Shown here: positions 1 through 6,275 of the stretch, one piece after another
Layout: the number at the start of each line of letters is the position of its first letter
How positions within the stretch are numbered: the first letter of the stretch is position 1
Source of the DNA: Flavobacteriales bacterium
Lineage (GTDB): Bacteria > Bacteroidota > Bacteroidia > Flavobacteriales > Flavobacteriaceae
Assembly (NCBI GenBank): GCA_026983815.1
Contig: JALSTJ010000238.1
Coordinates: 1-10,694, forward strand
Direction: 5' to 3'
DNA: 10,694 nt
Program-made: the position numbers and the translations under genes
Notes under the pieces: generated by a model
Seen by the model: only the letters and a program-made list of their open reading frames with translations
The model's database searches: none
Told to the model about the DNA's origin: nothing

Positions 1-1245
1 GAAGCGCTGCAAGTGATAAGTGCTGTATTGCTCACGAATCAAGAAGTTGAAATATCCAATATCCCTGATATTATCGATGTAAATCGGTTGATTGATATTT
101 TGAGAAATCTTGGAGTTAAGATACGTAAAAAAGAAAAAGGAACTTATATTTTCCAAGCGGATGATTTGAATTTAGACTATTTAAAATCTGATGAATTTAA
201 AAAAAAGGGTTCCTCACTCAGAGGTTCTATTATGATTATGGGACCTTTATTGGCTCGTTTTGGTAGTGCGTATATGAGCAAACCCGGCGGAGACAAAATC
301 GGGAGAAGACGTTTGGATACACATTTTGATGGTTTCAAAAAATTAGGCGCTCAGCTAATTATTGATGATGAAAAAAAATTTTTTGGTATTCAAGCAAAAA
401 AACTCAAAGGAACTTATATGCTTTTGGACGAAGCATCCGTTACCGGAACTGCCAATATTATTCTGGCGGCGGTTCTAGCCGAAGGAACTACAACCATATA
501 TAATGCCGCTTGTGAACCTTATATTCAACAATTGAGTAAAATGCTCAATAGAATGGGGGCGAAAATTTCAGGTATCGGTTCTAACTTACTTACCATTGAA
601 GGTGTGGAAAAATTAGGAGGAACATCACATCGTGTATTGCCCGATATGATTGAAATCGGGAGTTGGATTGGATTGGCGGCTATCACAAAATCCGAAATTA
701 CCATAAAAAATGCAAGTTGGGATAATCTGGGACAAATTCCGCGTGTATTTGAAAAATTGGGAATTAAATTGATAAAAAAAGAAGATGATATTTTGATACC
801 CAAGCAAGAACATTATCAAATTCAAAATTTTATGGACGGCTCTATTTTGACGGTTGCAGATGCTCCTTGGCCAGGTTTTACTCCCGATTTGTTAAGTATA
901 GTTTTGGTAACGGCTACACAAGCCCAAGGAACCGTTATGATTCATCAAAAAATGTTTGAAAGCCGGTTATTTTTTGTAGATAAATTAATTGATATGGGAG
1001 CACAAATTATTTTGTGTGATCCGCATAGAGCCACTGTCATCGGACTTAATCGTCAAAGTCAGTTAAAAGCAACGGTGATGAGTTCGCCCGATATCAGAGC
1101 GGGAATTTCACTTTTGATTGCAGCTTTATCTGCCAAAGGAACCAGTAAAATTCATAATATTGAACAAATTGATAGGGGATATGAAGCCATCGATAAAAAA
1201 CTAAATGCATTGGGCGCCAAAATTCAGAGAGTTTCCAATATTTAA
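1..1245 (+). CDS. murA: UDP-N-acetylglucosamine 1-carboxyvinyltransferase MurA, 5'-truncated by the window edge
   Basis: MurA transfers enolpyruvate from PEP to UDP-GlcNAc, the first committed cytoplasmic step of peptidoglycan synthesis. The reading frame is open from base 1, and its first codons (EALQVISAVLL) continue the conserved GAKN-x-AL segment, so about 20-25 N-terminal residues, including the catalytic Lys/Asn pair (Lys22/Asn23 in E. coli), lie outside the window. The in-frame GTG at 13 is internal. Visible family features: LRGSIMIMGPLLARFG, the mobile active-site loop PGGDKIGRRRLDTH (bases 283-324), the FTPDLLS segment holding the general-base Asp (Asp305 in E. coli), DIRAGISL and the C-terminal IDRGYE. 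The loop carries Asp (codon 292-294) where E. coli has Cys115, a change known to give fosfomycin insensitivity. pgi follows after 15 bases, so the two may be cotranscribed. The identification is secure. Confidence 0.97.
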   Translation, partial: EALQVISAVLLTNQEVEISNIPDIIDVNRLIDILRNLGVKIRKKEKGTYIFQADDLNLDYLKSDEFKKKGSSLRGSIMIMGPLLARFGSAYMSKPGGDKIGRRRLDTHFDGFKKLGAQLIIDDEKKFFGIQAKKLKGTYMLLDEASVTGTANIILAAVLAEGTTTIYNAACEPYIQQLSKMLNRMGAKISGIGSNLLTIEGVEKLGGTSHRVLPDMIEIGSWIGLAAITKSEITIKNASWDNLGQIPRVFEKLGIKLIKKEDDILIPKQEHYQIQNFMDGSILTVADAPWPGFTPDLLSIVLVTATQAQGTVMIHQKMFESRLFFVDKLIDMGAQIILCDPHRATVIGLNRQSQLKATVMSSPDIRAGISLLIAALSAKGTSKIHNIEQIDRGYEAIDKKLNALGAKIQRVSNI

Positions 1246-1260
1246 AAATTTTTTCGGGTT

Positions 1261-2814
1261 ATGAATTTTAAACAAACAAAAACTTGGAGTCAAATTCAAG
1301 ATTATTTTCAATCGATAAAAGATAAAAATCTTATTGAATTTTTTGATAAAAAACGTTTGGATTATACCACATTTGACTTCAATGGAATTTATTTTGATTT
1401 TTCCAAGAATTATATCGATAAAAAGTTGATTGATTTATTTGTATCATTAGCAGAGGAGATCGATTTGTCCCGAGCTATTGAGGAAATGTTTCAAGGAAAA
1501 AAAATAAATTTTACCGAAAACAGAGCGGTTTTACATACCGCTTTACGTTCACAGTCCGCTACTGAGATTATTGTTGATAATAAAAATATAATTCCGCTGA
1601 TACATCAAACCAATAAAAAAATAAAAAGATTTACTAAAAAAGTTATTGACGGACAATGGAAAGGATTTACCGGAAAAAAAATTACGGATATTGTAAATAT
1701 TGGAATCGGCGGTTCGGAATTAGGACCAAAAATGATTGTTCGGGCATTAAAACCTTATCGAAATCATTTGAACATTCATTATTTATCAAATATTGATCCC
1801 AACCAATTGGATGAGCTTTCGGAAAAGATTGATATTGAAACCACATTATTTATTATTGTATCCAAATCTTTTTCAACAATTGAGACGCTTACCAATGCCA
1901 AGAGTTTACAGAAAATTTATCATAAAAATTTTATTGCCAAACATTTTGTAACGGTCAGCACACAGGTGGAAAAAGCTGTGGAATTCGGTATTGCACCCGA
2001 AAATATTTTTCCGATGTGGGATTGGGTAGGCGGAAGGTTTTCGCTGTGGAGTCCTGCGGGAATTTCCATTCCTTTGGCCATAGGTTTTGATAATTTTCAA
2101 AAATTATTGAAAGGAGCTTATCAAATAGATGAGCATTTTAGAAAAACAAAATTTAAAGAAAATATACCTTTTATTGCGAGTATTTTGTCAATAATTTATA
2201 ATAATTTGTTCGAGTTTGAAACCGAAACCTATATTCCATATACGGAAAAATTGAAATATCTCCCTGATTTTTTACAGCAATTATTAATGGAAAGTAATGG
2301 AAAATCTATTGATAAACAAGGTGATAAGGTGAATTATCAAACCGGACAAATCGTTTGGGGAAATATTGGAACCAATGCTCAGCATTCGTTTTTTCAACTT
2401 TTGCATCAAGGCACCAAAAAAGTTCCGGTGCATTTTATCGGAGAACTAAAAAACACATACACTTCTTTTTCTACTCAACACCTTATGTTGCTTTCCAATA
2501 TGATTGCACAGGCAGAAGCTCTGATGAAAGGTGAAAAAAATGAAAATCATTATAAAAATTTTGAAGGAAACAGACCTTCTACAACTATTTTATTTGATGA
2601 AATCAAACCGGAATACTTAGGAAGTTTGATAGCTTATTTTGAGCATATCACTTTTTTGCAAGGAATTTTTTGGGATATCAATAGTTTTGATCAATTTGGA
2701 GTGGAGTTGGGGAAAAAACTTGCCCAAAAAATTTATAGTGAAACAAAGGAAATGAATATCAGTAATACGCATGATCCTTCTACAAAATTTCTGATGAAAA
2801 AGTTAATGGAATAA
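1261..2814 (+). CDS. pgi: glucose-6-phosphate isomerase
   Basis: Pgi interconverts glucose-6-phosphate and fructose-6-phosphate in the cytoplasm (glycolysis and gluconeogenesis). The 517-residue protein has the SIS-fold phosphate-binding segment GIGGSE (148-153), the family signature DWVGGRFSLWSPAG (254-267), the catalytic-base segment MESNGK with Glu344, TNAQHSFFQLLHQG with His375 (ring opening, equivalent to rabbit His388), and FGVELGKK near the C terminus with Lys485 (equivalent to rabbit Lys518). All catalytic residues expected from the family are present. It is a little shorter than E. coli Pgi (549) but appears complete, with no frameshift. The ATG at 1261 lies 15 bases after the murA stop, with no separate promoter box in that short gap, which suggests a murA-pgi transcript. 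Transcription probably ends at the palindromic terminator that starts at the stop codon. Confidence 0.98.
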   Translation: MNFKQTKTWSQIQDYFQSIKDKNLIEFFDKKRLDYTTFDFNGIYFDFSKNYIDKKLIDLFVSLAEEIDLSRAIEEMFQGKKINFTENRAVLHTALRSQSATEIIVDNKNIIPLIHQTNKKIKRFTKKVIDGQWKGFTGKKITDIVNIGIGGSELGPKMIVRALKPYRNHLNIHYLSNIDPNQLDELSEKIDIETTLFIIVSKSFSTIETLTNAKSLQKIYHKNFIAKHFVTVSTQVEKAVEFGIAPENIFPMWDWVGGRFSLWSPAGISIPLAIGFDNFQKLLKGAYQIDEHFRKTKFKENIPFIASILSIIYNNLFEFETETYIPYTEKLKYLPDFLQQLLMESNGKSIDKQGDKVNYQTGQIVWGNIGTNAQHSFFQLLHQGTKKVPVHFIGELKNTYTSFSTQHLMLLSNMIAQAEALMKGEKNENHYKNFEGNRPSTTILFDEIKPEYLGSLIAYFEHITFLQGIFWDINSFDQFGVELGKKLAQKIYSETKEMNISNTHDPSTKFLMKKLME

Positions 2815-2843
2815 AAAAAACGGCAAGCTTGCCGTTTTTTTTT
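2813..2843. terminator. bidirectional intrinsic terminator between pgi and the convergent small gene
   Basis: A perfect palindrome CGGCAAGCTTGCCG (2821-2834) is flanked by eight A (2813-2820) and nine T (2835-2843). On either strand this gives a GC-rich hairpin followed by a U-tract. It overlaps the pgi stop codon and lies 5 bases beyond the stop of the minus-strand gene at 2848, so it probably terminates both convergent transcripts. Confidence 0.9.
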
Positions 2844-2847
2844 AAAT

Positions 2848-3033
2848 TTATTTTTTTATAACAACTTTCTTTTGAAATATAAAAATCATTAATATACCAA
2901 TCAAAAATAAGATTATTTCATATTGATTAATCGGTAAACCTGGTGGAGGTGGGGGACCTCCTGGTGGTGGAGGTGTTTCTTTAGCAAATCCCAAAAGAGG
3001 AACCAAATAAAGTAAAATAAATAATTTTTTCAT
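2848..3033 (-). CDS. small secreted proline-rich, membrane-anchored protein resembling the PID-CTERM family
   Basis: This 61-residue protein has three parts. Residues 1-17 form a signal peptide (MKK, a hydrophobic core, then a GFA-KE cleavage site). Residues 20-36 form a proline-rich linker with PPPP (21-24), PPPPP (27-31) and then GLPIN (32-36). Residues 38-53 are one hydrophobic helix, followed by a basic tail (Lys55, 56, 60, 61). This order matches the very short flavobacterial proteins annotated as PID-CTERM protein-sorting domain proteins, whose proline-rich stretch ends in LPID before a helix and a basic tail; here the motif reads PIN. The family match is from memory and the function is unknown. 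The predicted topology is inner-membrane anchored with the proline-rich part in the periplasm. A TATATTTG box lies 22 bases upstream of the ATG, so the gene is probably expressed alone. An inner-membrane lipoprotein is excluded because there is no lipobox Cys. Confidence 0.7.
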   Translation of the reverse strand: MKKLFILLYLVPLLGFAKETPPPPGGPPPPPGLPINQYEIILFLIGILMIFIFQKKVVIKK

Positions 3034-3050
3034 AGGATTAAATTTCTTCT

Positions 3051-3076
3051 AGGAACAAATATATAAATTTATTCCT
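3051..3076. promoter_or_regulatory. imperfect 26-bp palindrome over the small-gene promoter (candidate operator)
   Basis: The 26 bases have arms AGGAA (3051-3055) and TTCCT (3072-3076) around an A/T-rich core, and 11 of the 13 symmetric base pairs match (the mismatches are the pairs 3056/3071 and 3061/3066). It fully covers the predicted -7 box at 3056-3063. The position suits a repressor site, but AT-rich DNA forms such symmetry easily, so this is only a candidate. Confidence 0.3.
3056..3063 (-). promoter_or_regulatory. predicted -7 promoter element of the small PID-CTERM-like gene
   Basis: On the minus strand this reads TATATTTG, an exact match to the Bacteroidota -7 consensus TAnnTTTG. 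It ends 22 bases before the ATG at 3033. A TTG that could serve as the -33 element lies at 3079-3081, with a 15-base spacer that is shorter than the usual 17-23, so the -33 assignment is weak. Confidence 0.5.
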
Positions 3077-3115
3077 TACAAAAGTAATAAAATAAATTAA
3101 ATTAAATATAAAAAG

Positions 3116-3189
3116 TGGACCCAGCTGGGCTCGAACCAGCGACCCCCTGATTATGAGTCAGGTGCTCTAACCAACTGAGCTATGGGTCC
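3116..3189 (-). tRNA. tRNA with CAT anticodon (elongator Met or Ile2)
   Basis: The 74-base cloverleaf closes completely: acceptor stem GGACCCA/TGGGTCC, D-arm GCTC...GAGC, anticodon stem CCTGA/TCAGG around the loop CTCATAA (anticodon CAT, bases 3153-3155), variable loop GGGTC, T-arm GCTGG/CCAGC with loop TTCGAGC, and discriminator A. CCA is not encoded; the next minus-strand bases are C and then a T-run. It is not the initiator, because position 1-72 is paired and the anticodon stem lacks the three G-C pairs next to the loop. Met and Ile2 (whose C34 is changed to lysidine by TilS) share this anticodon. C4-G69 and C5-G68, and a T-arm close to E. coli ileX, lean towards Ile2; automated annotation would probably say Met. 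Confidence 0.95.
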
Positions 3190-3257
3190 AATGTTATACA
3201 AAAAAATTAAATAATTTCCTTATAAAAGAAAAATTATTAATTAAATTTTTGTAGGTG

Positions 3258-3290
3258 CAAATATAATAAAAATTGATAATTCAGAGTCAA
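3258..3290 (-). promoter_or_regulatory. predicted promoter upstream of the tRNA
   Basis: On the minus strand a TTG (3288-3290) is followed after 22 bases by TATATTTG (3258-3265), matching the flavobacterial -33 TTG and -7 TAnnTTTG pattern and its 17-23-base spacing. It sits in the gap after the mce stop and would give the tRNA a 5' leader of about 60 bases. The leader holds only A/T-rich sequence. No strong mce terminator is visible here; a weak ATTGA/TCAAT hairpin followed by T's overlaps the -33 TTG. Confidence 0.5.
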
Positions 3291-3296
3291 TAATAT

Positions 3297-3704
3297 CTAT
3301 TTTTTTTCTTGACATATTTCTATAAGGATTCCTCCGGTAGATTTAGGATGAATAAAATTGATCAGCTTATTATCTGCTCCTGATTTGGGTTGGTCATTTA
3401 TCAAAATAAATCCCTTTTCTTTTAATCTATCGGATTCTTTAACAATATCATCAACTTCAAAAGCTATATGATGGATACCTTCACCTTTTTTGTGGATAAA
3501 TTTATCAATTGGATTATTTGATTGTATTCCTGATAATAACTCAATTTTTATATCACCTACTTTAAAAAAAGTAGTAACAACTCCTTCGGATTTTACAATC
3601 TCATCTTTATAGGGAGCCGTATGAAATAAATTTTCAAAAAGTTTTTTTGCTTTGTCCAAATCTTTAACGGCAATACCGATATGTTCCAGATTTTTAAATT
3701 GCAT
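3297..3704 (-). CDS. mce: methylmalonyl-CoA epimerase
   Basis: This enzyme interconverts (2R)- and (2S)-methylmalonyl-CoA, linking methylmalonyl-CoA mutase with propionyl-CoA carboxylase in propionate and succinate metabolism. The 135-residue protein is a single vicinal-oxygen-chelate (glyoxalase-fold) unit made of two beta-alpha-beta-beta-beta modules. The predicted metal ligands are His8 (LEHIGIAV), Glu55 (IKIELLSG; Gln in the Propionibacterium enzyme), His79 (GIHHIAFEV) and Glu129 (GILIEIC). The C-terminal segment with NKLINFIHPKSTGGILIEI is typical of the family rather than of glyoxalase I. The length fits the family. The ATG is 20 bases downstream of a TATATTTG box, so the mRNA leader is very short. 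It is divergent from rbfA. The mutase genes are not in this window. Confidence 0.93.
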   Translation of the reverse strand: MQFKNLEHIGIAVKDLDKAKKLFENLFHTAPYKDEIVKSEGVVTTFFKVGDIKIELLSGIQSNNPIDKFIHKKGEGIHHIAFEVDDIVKESDRLKEKGFILINDQPKSGADNKLINFIHPKSTGGILIEICQEKK

Positions 3705-3724
3705 AGAGGTAGATTTTTATTTAA

Positions 3725-3732
3725 CAAATATA
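3725..3732 (-). promoter_or_regulatory. predicted -7 promoter element of mce
   Basis: On the minus strand this reads TATATTTG, an exact TAnnTTTG match ending 20 bases before the mce ATG. No good TTG is found at the usual -33 distance. It lies back to back with the rbfA -7 box, two bases away, within an 18-bp imperfect palindrome (3729-3746, arms TATACA and TGTATA). Confidence 0.5.
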
Positions 3733-3734
3733 CA

Positions 3735-3742
3735 TATCTTTG
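3735..3742 (+). promoter_or_regulatory. predicted -7 promoter element of the rbfA operon
   Basis: TATCTTTG matches TAnnTTTG exactly and ends 23 bases before the rbfA ATG, giving a leader of roughly 17 bases. A -33 TTG is not evident upstream in the short stretch shared with the mce leader. The two opposed -7 boxes are so close that polymerase binding at one should exclude the other. Confidence 0.5.
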
Positions 3743-3765
3743 TATATAAAATTGAAAATTGATTT

Positions 3766-4128
3766 ATGGAAACCAAAAGACAGAAAAGAATTTCTAAACT
3801 GCTACAAAAAGATTTGGCAGAAGTGTTACAAAATGATATTCGTAGAAATGGAATTAAAAATTTGATTATCAGTGTTACTAAAGTAAAAGTTACTCCCGAT
3901 TTAAATTTGGCCAAAGCTTATATCAGTGTTTTTCCAACGAATAAAATGAAACTCGTTTTGGATTCCATTACCCAAAACGCAAAATTAATCAAACATGAAA
4001 TTGCTCAGAAAGTAAGACACCAATTACGTAAAATGCCTGATTTGCAATTTTTTGCTGATGATACATTAGATTATATTGAAAAAATTGACGAAGAATTAAA
4101 ATCCGGAGATAACCCTATAAAAGAGTGA
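3766..4128 (+). CDS. rbfA: 30S ribosome-binding factor A
   Basis: RbfA binds the pre-30S subunit and helps the final processing of 16S rRNA and folding of the 5' helix; it is also tied to cold adaptation in E. coli. The 120-residue protein is a single KH-like domain: an N-terminal helix starting METKRQKRISKLLQKDL, the strand ISVTKVKVTPDLNLAKAYISV, and the C-terminal VRHQLRKMPDLQFFADDTLDY with the family's R-x-L-R-x-x-P-x-L-x-F pattern (about residues 84-105). The length is normal for RbfA. Its TGA stop overlaps the GTG start of the next gene (GTGA at 4125-4128), so translation of the downstream permease is probably coupled. The start is the first ATG after the predicted promoter. Confidence 0.95.
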   Translation: METKRQKRISKLLQKDLAEVLQNDIRRNGIKNLIISVTKVKVTPDLNLAKAYISVFPTNKMKLVLDSITQNAKLIKHEIAQKVRHQLRKMPDLQFFADDTLDYIEKIDEELKSGDNPIKE

Positions 4129-5318
4129 AACCTGTATTATTTTTTACCAAACGTTATTTGTTTGCCAAAAGCAATAATAATGCTATTAATGCCATTGTTT
4201 TTATAGCATCATTAGGTGTATTTTTTGCTTCCATGGCTTTTATTATTGTTCTTTCGGGGTTCTCGGGAATTCGTACTTTTAATCTGAGTCTTTTGAAACT
4301 AACCGATCCTGATATAAAAATAATTCCAATGCAAGGCAAATATTTTGATTTTGATAATTCTTTGAAGAAAAATTTGGATAGCATTCAAGGAATTTCTCAA
4401 TATGCCAAAGTTTTGGAGGATCGGGTCTTTATCGATTATCATAACAAACAAAAGGTTGCTAAAATCAAAGGTGTGGATAGTTCTTTTTTTAGAGTAATTC
4501 CTTTAGATACGGCAATTTTTATAGGGGAAAATATTGATACGCGTTTAAACGAAGCTTTAATTGGAGTTGGTTTAGCAAATGACCTATCCATAATGGTTTC
4601 CAATGCCAATAATCCTGAGGTAATTCAACTAATTGTTCCAAAACGCGGACAAAAATATATCAGAAATCCCGAAAAAGCATTCAATAGGAAATATATTTTT
4701 CCTGTCGGGGTTTATCAAACATCTAGTGATCATGACAAATTTTATATTTACACCGGTTTAAAATTGGCTCAGGAACTTTTGCAACTACCGGAAAAAAGGA
4801 TTTCTCAGGTGGAAATAAAAATAGATACTCTTCCTCATCTTGATGAAATTCAATCCAAATTAAAAAAATATTTGGGGAAACAATTTAGAGTATTGAATAG
4901 ACAAGAACAAAATCCATTGATATTCAAAATGTTAAATACTGAAAATTTGATGACTTACTTTATCCTATCATTGATTTTAATTTTGGCATTATTCAATATC
5001 ACCGGAACCATTATCATGATCATATTAGATAAAACCGAACATATAGAAACTTTAAAAATCTTGGGTTTTAATCAAACAGATATCAGAAAAATATTTTTAT
5101 ATCAAGGGATTTTGATGACTTTAGTTAGTGGTATTGCCGGGTTATTAGTTGGACTTATGATTATTTGGATTCAAACAAAAACTCCTTTCTTGTTGATTCC
5201 ACAAACCAATATGGCTTATCCGGTGGAAATTCATTGGACCAATATTTTAGCAGTTCTGATTACTTTATTGTTTTTAAGTTTTATTTCTACTTCTATTGCT
5301 ATTAAAAGAATTCAATAA
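4125..5318 (+). CDS. LolC/LolE-type ABC transporter permease (FtsX/MacB family)
   Basis: This 397-residue inner-membrane protein has the LolC/LolE layout: one N-terminal transmembrane helix (about residues 23-45), a large periplasmic MacB-PCD-like domain (about 46-270), and three C-terminal helices (about 275-300, 322-350 and 369-393) forming the FtsX-like permease domain, ending with the basic KRIQ. In proteobacteria LolCDE releases lipoproteins from the inner membrane for transport to the outer membrane; a similar role is inferred here and not proven. The predicted start is a GTG overlapping the rbfA stop, and the following residues KPVLFFTKRYLFAKS fit the amphipathic N terminus of this family. 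No LolD-type ATPase is adjacent: the downstream ATPase belongs to a different subfamily and has its own permease, so the partner is probably encoded elsewhere. Confidence 0.88.
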   Translation: MKPVLFFTKRYLFAKSNNNAINAIVFIASLGVFFASMAFIIVLSGFSGIRTFNLSLLKLTDPDIKIIPMQGKYFDFDNSLKKNLDSIQGISQYAKVLEDRVFIDYHNKQKVAKIKGVDSSFFRVIPLDTAIFIGENIDTRLNEALIGVGLANDLSIMVSNANNPEVIQLIVPKRGQKYIRNPEKAFNRKYIFPVGVYQTSSDHDKFYIYTGLKLAQELLQLPEKRISQVEIKIDTLPHLDEIQSKLKKYLGKQFRVLNRQEQNPLIFKMLNTENLMTYFILSLILILALFNITGTIIMIILDKTEHIETLKILGFNQTDIRKIFLYQGILMTLVSGIAGLLVGLMIIWIQTKTPFLLIPQTNMAYPVEIHWTNILAVLITLLFLSFISTSIAIKRIQ

Positions 5319-5374
5319 TTTTTTATTTTTTTGTAACGTTTTTGATTGTATCTCGTTCATTAGATAATAATATT

Positions 5375-6274
5375 ATGCATATGCAAACAATTCTAGAGGT
5401 AAGAAATTTGACTAAAAATTTTGGAAAACTCATTGCAGTTGATCATTTGAATTTTTCAATCAAAAGAGGAAATGTTTATGGATTATTAGGGCCTAATGGG
5501 AGTGGAAAGTCCACAAGTCTGGGAATGATATTAAATGTTATAAACAAAACTCAAGGAAAAGTCAAATGGTTTGATGGAAATTTAGATACTTATCAAGCTT
5601 TAAAAAAAATAGGAGCAATTATTGAACGTCCTAATTTTTATCCATATATGACTGCTGCCCAAAATTTAGAGTTGGTAAGTAAAATAAAAAGAACAGGAAA
5701 AGAAAATATCGATAAAGTATTGAAAATAGTTCATTTGTTTGAACGAAAAAATGATAAGTTTAAAACTTTTTCATTGGGAATGAAACAAAGATTAGCTATT
5801 GCATCTGCTTTGCTAAATCAACCTGATTTGTTAATTCTAGATGAACCCACCAATGGTTTGGACCCACAGGGAATCAGAGAAATCAGGGAATTGATAAAAT
5901 CAATTTCTAAACAAGGTGTTACCGTGATTTTGGCTTCCCATTTATTGGATGAAGTAGAAAAAGTATGTGATCATGTTATCGTTTTACAGAAAGGAAAAAA
6001 AATCTGGGAAGGAGAAGTGCATGACATGTCCATTTTTGGCTCATGGATAGAATTAACCTATAATAATCCCGAAATGATTAAATCTGTTTTTAAGGACTAT
6101 CCAGAAGTGGAGAAATTAATCTTGGATAAAAATATCATTAAAATATATTCTAAAAATTTAACCGGAAGCGAAATCAATAAAATTTTAGCTAAAAATGAAA
6201 TCTTTGTGGAATCATTGGTTAAAAAACAATTGGCTCTGGAAGATAAATTTTTGGAGATAACTAAAAATAATTAA
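5375..6274 (+). CDS. ABC transporter ATP-binding protein, BcrA-like subfamily
   Basis: This is the nucleotide-binding subunit of an ABC-2 type transporter. From the ATG at 5375 it is 299 residues: Walker A GPNGSGKST (39-47), an FSLGMKQR signature (132-139, replacing the classic LSGGQ as in BcrA/CcmA-like exporters), Walker B LLILDEP (Asp156, Glu157), the D-loop NGLDP and the switch His189 (ASHLLDE). A roughly 80-residue C-terminal extension follows, as is common in this subfamily. The frame is open from a TTG at 5342, but sequence similarity to the family begins at about ILEVRNLTK, so I chose 5375; the ATG at 5381 is equally possible. The permease gene follows after one base, so the two form one transporter. 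Substrate is unknown; the subfamily includes drug, peptide and lipid exporters. Confidence 0.93.
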   Translation: MHMQTILEVRNLTKNFGKLIAVDHLNFSIKRGNVYGLLGPNGSGKSTSLGMILNVINKTQGKVKWFDGNLDTYQALKKIGAIIERPNFYPYMTAAQNLELVSKIKRTGKENIDKVLKIVHLFERKNDKFKTFSLGMKQRLAIASALLNQPDLLILDEPTNGLDPQGIREIRELIKSISKQGVTVILASHLLDEVEKVCDHVIVLQKGKKIWEGEVHDMSIFGSWIELTYNNPEMIKSVFKDYPEVEKLILDKNIIKIYSKNLTGSEINKILAKNEIFVESLVKKQLALEDKFLEITKNN

Positions 6275-6275
6275 A

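Noticed and set aside
13..15. GTG at 13 as the start of murA
   Set aside because: The frame is open to base 1 and its first codons continue the conserved MurA segment after GAKN, so the gene starts outside the window.
199..378. Eight-base A-runs in murA (199-206 and 371-378) as slippage or phase-variation sites
   Set aside because: Such runs are common Lys/Asn codon strings in this AT-rich genome, and both lie in an intact frame of a core gene.
3210..3238. AATAATTT/AAATTATT inverted repeat in the tRNA leader
   Set aside because: It is an all-A/T 8-bp repeat with a 13-base loop in very AT-rich DNA, expected by chance.
3190..3296. A possible small RNA or riboswitch in the longest gene-free gap
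   Set aside because: Apart from the tRNA promoter, only A/T-rich sequence without a stable GC-containing structure is visible.
3717..3914. Minus-strand open frame over the rbfA start and the divergent promoters
   Set aside because: It overlaps strongly supported rbfA coding sequence and both promoter boxes; the translation is an AT-rich hydrophobic shadow.
5342..5374. TTG at 5342 as the start of the ABC ATPase
   Set aside because: It is a rare start codon, the added 11 residues do not resemble the family, and ATGs at 5375 and 5381 fit the conserved N terminus.
5375..6274. The ABC ATPase as the LolD partner of the upstream LolC/LolE-type permease
   Set aside because: It has the FSLGMKQR-type signature and C-terminal extension of BcrA-like ATPases and sits one base from its own ABC-2 permease; LolD proteins are shorter with LSGGQ.
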